Source: Firmicutes bacterium UBA3920 (GTDB lineage: Bacteria; Bacillota; Clostridia; Caldicoprobacterales; Xylanivirgaceae). Taken from it: a stretch of 5,383 bases of DNA. The stretch is from contig DGES01000009.1 in NCBI GenBank assembly GCA_002386065.1, positions 51,241 to 56,623 of the forward strand, read 5' to 3'. Numbering within the stretch: the first letter of the stretch is position 1; each line of letters starts with the position of its first letter. A model generated the notes under the pieces. The model had not been told where the DNA came from. It worked only from the letters and a program-made list of their open reading frames with translations, and searched no databases. The position numbers and the translations under genes are program-made. Positions 1 through 5,336 of the stretch are shown here, piece by piece.

Positions 1-18
1 AACTAAACTACATACTTA

Positions 19-2022
19 CTACCTCTGTTTAGCCATTTTTTTACTTAAAAATATATACAAAACTATACTCATAGATACTATTGCTAGTATTATGTAATAG
101 CTTATACCGTTGTCGCCTGTCTTAGGGATATTAATATTCTCTTTTAGATCTTCTATATCCTCACCATATCCGTTTTTTGTATTAACTCTATCTGTGTCAC
201 CTATTTTTTCTATGTCCTTAGATATCTCTTTTTTTAATTCTTCTTTTTCTTTAAATTCCTCATTGTCTATTTTATCTTCTTTAGGTAATTCCTCAATATC
301 CTCTTCAATAGGTTCTTCAGAAGAAATACTCAAATTATGCCATATCGTTTTTTCATTCCTTAAATCATTTAGTGCAATAAAAGCTTGATAGGTTGCCATA
401 TCGTTTGACTCTTTAGGTTCAAGCATAAATGAAAAAGAGCCATCATCCAACATAAATCGTCTAAGTGCATCCAACATTGTGTTGCCATCTTTTGTCCAAG
501 GCTCTGATAATACATCCTCCCCTACTGCAACAAGCCCCGATATTACAGTAGCAACACTGTTTACATTATCGCTGCCCCATGATGCAAATCCCCCAGTTTC
601 TAACTGGCTTTCCTTTAGATAATTTAGTGCCTTTTCTATTGCCTCATCTACACCTTCTATATCTCTATGATTTGCAAGAGCAACAAGGCCCATACCAGTC
701 ATATCCGGATCACCGGATTCATCAGGTGTATCATCATTTCCCCAAGCATATCCACCATCATTCTTTTGTTGCCTTATAAGATGGTTTATCGCCCCTTCTA
801 CATCATATTCTGCATCTGCCGCATCTAAAGTTATAATTGACCATATATGACTATTTATTATACCAAAAGTACCACTGGGTTCTTGCTTAGCTCTTAACTC
901 TGATACTAGATTTCTACCCCATATATTTGTTGGATCCTTTCCCTGTGCCATAAGTCCCAATATATAACCTGTATGATAGATAGCTGGGCCATCTTCATCT
1001 AGGTCACTGCTATTCCACTCAGGAAGTATCCAGGGAGATTTGCTAACATCTTCTCCAGCAGAAAACAAAGCCACTATCTCCCACCAAGAAGTGAGGGCAG
1101 TCTTATTTTTTCTATAATAATCATATGTCTTTTCTATTAACTTATTGACTTCTGAGGTCTGAAGTCTTTCTAAGTCATCTACTTTATCTAAGTCTTGTGA
1201 ATCCTCTGACTTATTATGTTCTTCTAACTTCTCTCCATCTGTAACAACAATTTTGCAATATGGACGAGAAATATTACGAACTCCATTGTCATTAAATCTT
1301 TCTGCAGATATATGATAGACACCTTCTGAGTCAAAACACAAATCAGCTTTACCATCAGCATCTGTAACAACTTTTTCTTCATCTATTTCAAAAGGATTAT
1401 CGTTTACTAAAATTTGGGCATTTGATACAGGTTTTTCTTTCGATGTAAAATTCTCCTGGGATATCAAAACTAAAGAAACTTTTTCACCTTTTTCAACCTC
1501 TAGTTCTTGAATATCAAAATAAGAATATTGCGTATCGGCGTAATCTTCTACATAATATAAAACTATATCGTAGCCTTCTTCTAAAAGTGAAGCATTAACA
1601 CCAACTGAGACATATTTATTATTTATTCTATACATCCATCCATCTTTATAACTACTCATGCTAATTCCATCTACTGTCTCTATAAAACCTCCACCCCAAC
1701 TTGCATAAAAAACTTCTTTATCTCTAGGATCTTTCCCTGATGCTTCTAATGCTTGAATAATAGCGTGGATAGTATAAGGTCCGTTTTTGTATTTCACATT
1801 AGGATAACCATAATCTTCTAATGATATATTGATAACATCTAGTTCCATTCTAGGGACAATTGTTCTATCATTCCCCTCTATCCTCACTGTTACAGGGACA
1901 GTTATTTCATCAACACTATCTTCTGCATAAACTATACTCCCTCTTCCCAAGCTTGGAAATAAGGATAATATCATAAGTATTATAAGTAAAAAAGGCATTA
2001 TTCTTCTCTTATTTTTTAACAT
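19..2022 (-). CDS. Wall-anchored DUF4430 / alpha-alpha-barrel surface protein (transcobalamin-like)
   Basis: Likely surface corrinoid-binding protein of 667 aa. It has a Sec signal peptide (KNKRR, hydrophobic 9-24, probable cleavage after VYA at 31-33). A DUF4430 domain lies at about 75-160, with core DGWMYRINNKYVSVGVNAS followed by EEGYDIVLYYVED. An Ig-like/carboxypeptidase-regulatory-like segment (about 175-262, VTDADGKADL) follows. An alpha/alpha-barrel occupies about 291-565, with prenyltransferase-type repeats (QQKNDGGYAWG, SQLETGGFASWG, MLDDGSFSF). An acidic E/K spacer (about 566-630) leads to IPKTG (632-636), a hydrophobic helix and the tail KKMAKQR, which is a sortase signal with I in place of L. 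The class II cyclase DxDD motif reads DPDM, so catalysis is unlikely. DUF4430 and this barrel fold are the two domains of intrinsic factor and transcobalamin. Here their order is reversed. The ATG is supported by GGAGG 7 nt upstream. It lies 21 nt after its paralogue, in the same B12-riboswitch transcript. B12 binding is inferred. Confidence 0.9.
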   Translation of the reverse strand: MLKNKRRIMPFLLIILMILSLFPSLGRGSIVYAEDSVDEITVPVTVRIEGNDRTIVPRMELDVINISLEDYGYPNVKYKNGPYTIHAIIQALEASGKDPRDKEVFYASWGGGFIETVDGISMSSYKDGWMYRINNKYVSVGVNASLLEEGYDIVLYYVEDYADTQYSYFDIQELEVEKGEKVSLVLISQENFTSKEKPVSNAQILVNDNPFEIDEEKVVTDADGKADLCFDSEGVYHISAERFNDNGVRNISRPYCKIVVTDGEKLEEHNKSEDSQDLDKVDDLERLQTSEVNKLIEKTYDYYRKNKTALTSWWEIVALFSAGEDVSKSPWILPEWNSSDLDEDGPAIYHTGYILGLMAQGKDPTNIWGRNLVSELRAKQEPSGTFGIINSHIWSIITLDAADAEYDVEGAINHLIRQQKNDGGYAWGNDDTPDESGDPDMTGMGLVALANHRDIEGVDEAIEKALNYLKESQLETGGFASWGSDNVNSVATVISGLVAVGEDVLSEPWTKDGNTMLDALRRFMLDDGSFSFMLEPKESNDMATYQAFIALNDLRNEKTIWHNLSISSEEPIEEDIEELPKEDKIDNEEFKEKEELKKEISKDIEKIGDTDRVNTKNGYGEDIEDLKENINIPKTGDNGISYYIILAIVSMSIVLYIFLSKKMAKQR

Positions 2023-2029
2023 CTTAAAA

Positions 2030-2034
2030 CCTCC
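2030..2034 (-). promoter_or_regulatory. Ribosome binding site of the wall-anchored protein gene
   Basis: On the minus strand GGAGG sits 7 nt before the ATG at 2022, in the 21-nt gap after the upstream stop codon. No terminator hairpin is seen in the gap, so the two genes are probably co-transcribed. Confidence 0.8.
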
Positions 2035-2043
2035 AATACTTTT

Positions 2044-3612
2044 TTATTCTCCTGGTCCTGTAGAATACACTGTCAATGCATACCACCATTCAACTTTATC
2101 ACCTTCTTTGACCCCATAGTCTATGGCAGCTACATTTGGAATCGTGCCATTTACTTTATACTTCCAGCCAGATGTTGCACCATGAGTAAATTCGGACTCT
2201 CCTTCTATAGAGGTAACATATGAACCGTCATCCCATGCTTTATATCTCAATCCTGTTGCCTTTAAAGCAGTAAATGCATTCGCATTTTTTTTATTTAAAC
2301 ATACCGTTCCTCTATAGAATACTTTTCCTCCATATCCTATTACCTGGACTTGAACGCTAATCTTGTTTTCCTGTTCAGGAGCTAAGTTGTCTTTACCTTG
2401 CTTTGGTGGCTGAGAGTTATTTTCGACTGATTCATCTTTTTTAGAATTTTCAATTTGTTCTGCTGTGTTTGGATTTCCTTTTTCTTCTTGTGTAACCTCA
2501 GATTTAATTTCTTTATTTGATTCTTTTTCTTTAACAACGTTTTTGTTCAGCTCTTTAGATGTTTTTTTAGATTGTCCTTCAACGTTGGCCTCTATATCCT
2601 TTTCAATATCAATTTTTACAGTTTCCTCGACATTGGCGTCATCATCTATATCTTCCACATCTTTTATATCGGTTATATCGTCTATATCAGTCTTTACTAT
2701 CCAATTATCTCTTAATTTATGCCATATAGACTCATTCCTTTGTGCATCAAATATGGCTATAAAAGCTTGATATGTAGCCATTTGATTGTATTTTTTAGGG
2801 CTCAACAAATAAGAAAAAGAACCGTCTTCTAGCTGAAATTTCATAAGTGCATCTAATAAGTTATTCCCATTTTGGGACCACTTGGCCGACTTGACATCTT
2901 CGCCCACAGCCACTAAACCTGATATTACAGTAGCAACACTATTTATATTCTCTTTCCCATAGGATTCAAATCCTCCTGTAGACAATTGGGACTTTTCTAG
3001 ATATTCAATTGCCCTTTCTATACTCTCAGACACACCTTCTTTGTCTATATGATTTGATAAAGCAATTAGGGCCATACCAGTCATGTCGGGATCTGATGTA
3101 TCATTATAACTCCAACTACCATCCTCCCTTTGCTGTGATAAAAGATGCGTCAATGCCCCATCTACACAGTATTCACCACCTACCACATCCAATGCGATCA
3201 TAGCCCATATATGAGAATTTATCGCCCCAAAGGAACCATCTTCCTTGTCTTGGATCTGCGTCAATCCTTTTACTGCTACTATAATATCTTGGGTATTAAC
3301 AAATGTTTCTGCACTGACAGAGCCCAAGATATATCCAGCATAATCAGTGCCTTGACTTTTTTCACCAAGAATAGATTTCTTTTTAGCTAATACTTGGCTA
3401 CTAGCAGGCGGTATTTCTCCTCCTGCACTCTTTATTGCCACTATCTCCCACCATGAATATATGCCTTTTTTATAATAAAAATCTTCTATAAATTTCTTGT
3501 CATATTTTATATCTTGGGTATCTTCTTTTCGTTTCTCACTAGATATTAAACTATCAGTTTCATTTTTTATATCTGACACACACGATGAGAAGACAATACA
3601 TAAAATAGTCAT
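2044..3612 (-). CDS. Lipoprotein with alpha-alpha-barrel plus C-terminal DUF4430 (transcobalamin-like)
   Basis: Likely membrane-tethered extracellular corrinoid-binding protein. From this ATG it is 522 aa. Residues 1-11 end in VFSSC, a lipobox-like site. Residues about 38-300 form an alpha/alpha-barrel with repeats (SQQREDGSWSY, SQLSTGGFESYG, QLEDGSFSYLL), closely matching the next gene (SWWEIVA, INSHIW, SDPDMTGM, NSVATVISGLVAVGEDV, MATYQAFIA). Residues about 305-415 are a charged D/E/K/N low-complexity linker. Residues about 416-516 are DUF4430, with SGWKYKVNGTIPNVAAIDYG then KEGDKVEWWYAL. The barrel-then-DUF4430 order is that of intrinsic factor and transcobalamin, though their inter-domain linker is much shorter. 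The cyclase DxDD motif is DPDM. The start is doubtful: this ATG has no ribosome binding site and gives a signal peptide with no positive charge. Reading upstream in frame adds IDIKKKTKLICI, a proper n-region and longer h-region, beginning at an ATA at 3648 behind a good ribosome binding site. The mature protein is probably unaffected. It is the first gene after the B12 riboswitch and terminator. Confidence 0.88.
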   Translation of the reverse strand: MTILCIVFSSCVSDIKNETDSLISSEKRKEDTQDIKYDKKFIEDFYYKKGIYSWWEIVAIKSAGGEIPPASSQVLAKKKSILGEKSQGTDYAGYILGSVSAETFVNTQDIIVAVKGLTQIQDKEDGSFGAINSHIWAMIALDVVGGEYCVDGALTHLLSQQREDGSWSYNDTSDPDMTGMALIALSNHIDKEGVSESIERAIEYLEKSQLSTGGFESYGKENINSVATVISGLVAVGEDVKSAKWSQNGNNLLDALMKFQLEDGSFSYLLSPKKYNQMATYQAFIAIFDAQRNESIWHKLRDNWIVKTDIDDITDIKDVEDIDDDANVEETVKIDIEKDIEANVEGQSKKTSKELNKNVVKEKESNKEIKSEVTQEEKGNPNTAEQIENSKKDESVENNSQPPKQGKDNLAPEQENKISVQVQVIGYGGKVFYRGTVCLNKKNANAFTALKATGLRYKAWDDGSYVTSIEGESEFTHGATSGWKYKVNGTIPNVAAIDYGVKEGDKVEWWYALTVYSTGPGE

Positions 3613-3645
3613 TATGCATATGAGTTTAGTCTTTTTCTTTATATC

Positions 3646-3661
3646 TATCTGATTTCACCTC
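3646..3661 (-). promoter_or_regulatory. Ribosome binding site pointing to an upstream ATA start
   Basis: On the minus strand GAGGTG (3661-3656) is followed after 7 nt by ATA (3648-3646), in frame with the lipoprotein gene. The next in-frame ATG is 3612, over 40 nt away and with no Shine-Dalgarno of its own. A stop codon at 3657-3655 closes the frame just upstream. So translation either starts at a rare ATA, or the true start codon was ATG/GTG and has been mutated or misread. Confidence 0.55.
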
Positions 3662-3667
3662 TCATTC

Positions 3668-3707
3668 AAAAATTTAAAAGCCCTCCTTCATCAGAAAGAG
3701 AGCTTTT
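3668..3707 (-). terminator. Intrinsic terminator of the B12 riboswitch leader
   Basis: On the minus strand an 11-bp stem has the arms AAAAGCTCTCT (3707-3697) and GGAGGGCTTTT (3686-3676), with one or two G-U pairs and a 10-nt loop. It is followed by AAATTTTT. It lies between the riboswitch and the ribosome binding site of the first gene, where a transcription-attenuating expression platform belongs. B12 binding would be expected to favour this hairpin and stop transcription of both surface-protein genes. The T-run is interrupted by AAA, so termination may be incomplete. Confidence 0.8.
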
Positions 3708-3787
3708 TAATAAAACACAAATAGACCTATGCTTTTTGCATAAAAAAGTCGCCCTTCCTTCCCTCCGAAGAAAAGTAGATCAAATAG

Positions 3788-3953
3788 CGAGCTTAAGGCA
3801 GGTCTCCTGACTTGTGGTTCATCTTAGAAGGACGCCTTCCCAGTATAACTAGTGGCATTGTGTCTCTTCTAATCACCATATACAGTAGCGGGGGCTGTAA
3901 CGGATTCTCACCGTTTTCCCTTTTCATCCGGACCGAATACCGGACACCTTAAC
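3788..3953 (-). promoter_or_regulatory. Cobalamin (B12) riboswitch aptamer
   Basis: Reading the minus strand 5' to 3', the conserved blocks appear in family order: GGTGAGAATCC (3912-3902), ACAGCCCCCGCTACTGT (3898-3882), GCCACTA (3856-3850, one base from the usual B12-box GCCACTG), GGGAAGG (3841-3835) and AAGTCAGGAGACCTGCC (3813-3797). The closing P1 stem can be drawn as TTAAGG (3952-3947) with CCTTAA (3798-3793). The aptamer class is known to bind adenosylcobalamin or related corrinoids and usually to repress uptake or synthesis genes. Here it leads into a terminator and then two surface-protein genes, which ties those genes to B12 status. Exact ends are approximate. Confidence 0.95.
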
Positions 3954-3962
3954 TCTTATTCA

Positions 3963-3968
3963 ATTATA
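3963..3968 (-). promoter_or_regulatory. Probable -10 box for the riboswitch transcript
   Basis: TATAAT, a perfect -10 hexamer on the minus strand, would place the transcription start near 3955, just before the riboswitch P1 stem. No good -35 is found at 16-18 nt spacing (AGTTTT/GAGTTT), so the call rests on the -10 box and its position. AT-rich DNA yields such boxes by chance. Confidence 0.5.
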
Positions 3969-4060
3969 TTTTAAATTTCATGACTAAAACTCATTAAAAA
4001 CTAATATGATAGACTATTTCCATATCCTGCTATCTAGTATATAATGGCGGGACTTAAAAG

Positions 4061-4150
4061 TCAAATAGAAGCTTGAATACGATTTTGTCTTTCAAGATTA
4101 ATTATAGCCTCAAGTATGTCCCCATTAGCCTCCTCAATAGCTGCTCGTGC
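4061..4150 (-). pseudogene. Relic of a UBA-like helical domain
   Basis: The minus strand reads 29 codons, ARAAIEEANGDILEAIIN then LERQNRIQASI, to a TGA stop at 4063-4061. The pattern AxxAIEEANGDIxxAIxxLE is typical of UBA/TS-N/NAC-type three-helix domains, including small Firmicutes proteins of the DUF4342 kind. There is no start codon or ribosome binding site. An in-frame TAA (4153-4151) sits directly before ARAAIEE, where such domains normally continue upstream. It therefore looks like the C-terminal stub of a gene cut or mutated away, between two divergent operons. It could still be a chance reading; only about 29 residues support it. Confidence 0.45.
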
Positions 4151-4161
4151 TTAATCAATAG

Positions 4162-4190
4162 TTGACAAAATAGCTGTTTTCTATTATATT
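4162..4190 (+). promoter_or_regulatory. Sigma-A type promoter of the ferredoxin operon
   Basis: TTGACA (4162-4167), a perfect -35, is followed after 17 nt by TATATT (4185-4190), five of six bases of the -10 consensus. Transcription would start near 4197. The ferredoxin ribosome binding site GGAGGT (4224-4229) and ATG (4239) lie just downstream. The -10 box lies inside the inverted repeat described next, so a bound repressor would block polymerase. Confidence 0.82.
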
Positions 4191-4217
4191 AGCATTTGCT
4201 AAAATACTAATATAATA
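4182..4217 (+). promoter_or_regulatory. Nested inverted repeats, probable ArsR-type operator
   Basis: TATTATATTAG (4182-4192) is perfectly inverted as CTAATATAATA (4207-4217), 14 nt apart. Inside, TTAGCA-TT-TGCTAA (4189-4202) forms a second dyad sharing the left arm. The whole element overlaps the -10 box and the predicted transcription start. The operon ends in an ArsR-family gene, and this family commonly represses its own operon by binding such AT-rich dyads. That this ArsR binds here is inferred. Confidence 0.65.
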
Positions 4218-4238
4218 ATAGATGGAGGTAAATAAGAT

Positions 4239-4442
4239 ATGTCTTTATTGAAGAATGTAGCAGTCGTATCTAAAGAATGTGTAGCCTGTGGTTGTTGTGA
4301 AAATACATGTCCTCTGAATGCAATTTCAGTTTTTAAAGGTTTATATGCAAAAGTAGATCTAAATAAATGTGTTGGATGTGCAAAATGCCAAAAAGCATGT
4401 CCTGCATCAGTCATTTCTATCGAAAAGAAGGAGGTTATATGA
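4239..4442 (+). CDS. Small 2[4Fe-4S] ferredoxin
   Basis: Soluble cytoplasmic electron carrier of 67 aa. Two full cluster motifs are visible: C14-xx-C17-xx-C20-xxx-C24-P and C44-xx-C47-xx-C50-xxx-C54-P, the arrangement of clostridial-type 2[4Fe-4S] ferredoxins. Cys19 is an extra cysteine inside the first motif. The length fits the family (about 55-80 aa) and there is no signal peptide or membrane segment. GGAGGT stands 9 nt before the ATG. It is the first gene of the operon and its stop codon overlaps the start of the membrane Fe-S gene, so the two products are probably made together and may exchange electrons. The redox partner is not identifiable from the sequence. Confidence 0.93.
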   Translation: MSLLKNVAVVSKECVACGCCENTCPLNAISVFKGLYAKVDLNKCVGCAKCQKACPASVISIEKKEVI

Positions 4443-5038
4443 TGGAGTCAAAAAAAACTTGGCATAATTATCTATGGATCGTATCAGCGCTTTATCTAGT
4501 TTTAGGATTTTTCAATATTCTTTTCGCATGGTTAGGTCTTATATGTTTTATGGTTCCACTATTGATTGCAATTTTGGATGGAAGTAAAACCTACTGTAAT
4601 AAATATTGTGGCCGAGGACAACTCTTTGAACTGCTCGGTGGAAAATTAAACCTCTCACGAAATCAAGATATCCCAAGATGGCTACGCTCTAAATGGTTTC
4701 GCTATGGTTTTTTGATATTTTTTATGACCATGTTCTTTAACATGCTATTTTCTACTTGGCTAGTATTTTCTGGTGTAAGGGAGCTGCGAGAGGTTGTAAC
4801 ACTGCTTTGGACATTTAAACTTCCATGGCATTGGGCAAACAATTCTACGGTTTCCCCATGGATCGCCCAGTTTGCATTTGGATTTTACAGTGTGATGCTC
4901 ACCTCCACTGTCTTAGGTTTAATTACCATGCTGTTATTTAAACCTCGTAGTTGGTGTGTCTATTGTCCTATGGGGACTATGACACAAGGAGTATGCAAGT
5001 TAAAACATAAAGATTATATAACTAAAGAAAATAATTGA
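4439..5038 (+). CDS. NapH-like membrane protein with Fe-S type cysteines
   Basis: Integral membrane protein of 199 aa, related in layout to the NapH/YccM-type 4Fe-4S membrane electron-transfer proteins. Hydrophobic stretches lie at about 11-32, 33-47, 90-112 and 142-167. Two cysteine pairs follow membrane segments: C53-xxx-C57 (YCNKYCGRGQLF) and C173-xx-C176-P (SWCVYCPMGTMTQ). Four cysteines could hold one [4Fe-4S] cluster. NapH itself has two CX3CP motifs, so these are variants. ATG at 4439 overlaps the ferredoxin stop as ATGA. A second ATG at 4442 is 7 nt from AGGAGG, against 4 nt for the first, and may be the real start. The longer reading from 4367 lies inside the ferredoxin gene and lacks support. 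It probably passes electrons between the ferredoxin and a membrane carrier or unknown partner. The substrate is unknown. Confidence 0.85.
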   Translation: MMESKKTWHNYLWIVSALYLVLGFFNILFAWLGLICFMVPLLIAILDGSKTYCNKYCGRGQLFELLGGKLNLSRNQDIPRWLRSKWFRYGFLIFFMTMFFNMLFSTWLVFSGVRELREVVTLLWTFKLPWHWANNSTVSPWIAQFAFGFYSVMLTSTVLGLITMLLFKPRSWCVYCPMGTMTQGVCKLKHKDYITKENN

Positions 5039-5057
5039 TATGAAAGGAGTTTACTAA

Positions 5058-5336
5058 ATGGAGCAAAACGCAAAAGAACTTGCCGACATTCTCAAAGTGT
5101 TGGCCAACGAAAACCGTCTTCTAATATTGTGTGCTTTAGCAGAACAACCATTGACTGTCACTGAAATTTTTAAAAAAGTAGGTGGCATTACCCAATCAGC
5201 AATTTCTCAACATCTCTCAATATTAAAAGCACATGGTATACTGGACTATGAAAAACATGGGCAACAGGTCATATACTATATAAGTGATCATAGGATAGAA
5301 CCTGTTATGAAAGTTTTGAAAGAACAGTATTGCTAA
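5058..5336 (+). CDS. ArsR-family repressor, BigR/SqrR/YgaV-like candidate persulfide sensor
   Basis: Dimeric winged-helix DNA-binding regulator of 92 aa, cytoplasmic. The family pattern is clear: ADILKVLANENRLLILCAL (helices 1-2), the recognition helix region TQSAISQHLSILKAHGIL (45-62) and the wing YEKHGQQVIYYIS (64-76). The ELCVCDL metal motif of arsenic/cadmium sensors is absent; that stretch reads TVTEIFKKV. Cys25 in the LLILC motif and the C-terminal Cys92 (KEQYC) are the only cysteines. They sit where BigR, SqrR and YgaV carry the two cysteines that form disulfide or polysulfide bridges with reactive sulfur species. Spacing is 67 residues, against about 66 in those proteins. AAAGGAG is 8 nt before the ATG. 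It is the last gene of the operon, 19 nt after the membrane gene, and probably represses its own promoter through the dyad at 4182-4217. Inducer identity is inferred. Confidence 0.92.
   Translation: MEQNAKELADILKVLANENRLLILCALAEQPLTVTEIFKKVGGITQSAISQHLSILKAHGILDYEKHGQQVIYYISDHRIEPVMKVLKEQYC

Noticed and set aside
110..779. Open frames on the plus strand at 110-388 and 579-779
   Set aside because: They lie opposite the wall-anchored protein gene, have no domain signature or ribosome binding site, and are low-complexity (Ser/Phe- or His-rich) reflections of it.
2465..3390. Open frames on the plus strand within the lipoprotein gene
   Set aside because: Antisense shadows of the coding strand without recognisable domains or initiation signals.
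19..3612. Active squalene/terpene cyclase or prenyltransferase
   Set aside because: The barrel repeats fit the fold, but the DxDD position reads DPDM, both proteins are exported, and DUF4430 and the B12 riboswitch point to ligand binding.
3728..3742. Small hairpin TATGC-5 nt-GCATA as a terminator
   Set aside because: The stem is only 5 bp and no T-run follows on the minus strand. It may be a minor part of the leader fold.
4051..4062. Palindrome GACTT-AA-AAGTC as regulatory site or terminator
   Set aside because: Short dyad with no T-run on either side and no promoter element nearby; expected by chance in AT-rich DNA.
4199..4414. Open frame on the minus strand across the ferredoxin gene
   Set aside because: It is antisense to a clear ferredoxin and its translation resembles no family.
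4367..4438. Longer start for the NapH-like protein
   Set aside because: The added residues come from the ferredoxin gene in another frame. The ribosome binding site AAGGAGG directly precedes the ATGs at 4439/4442.
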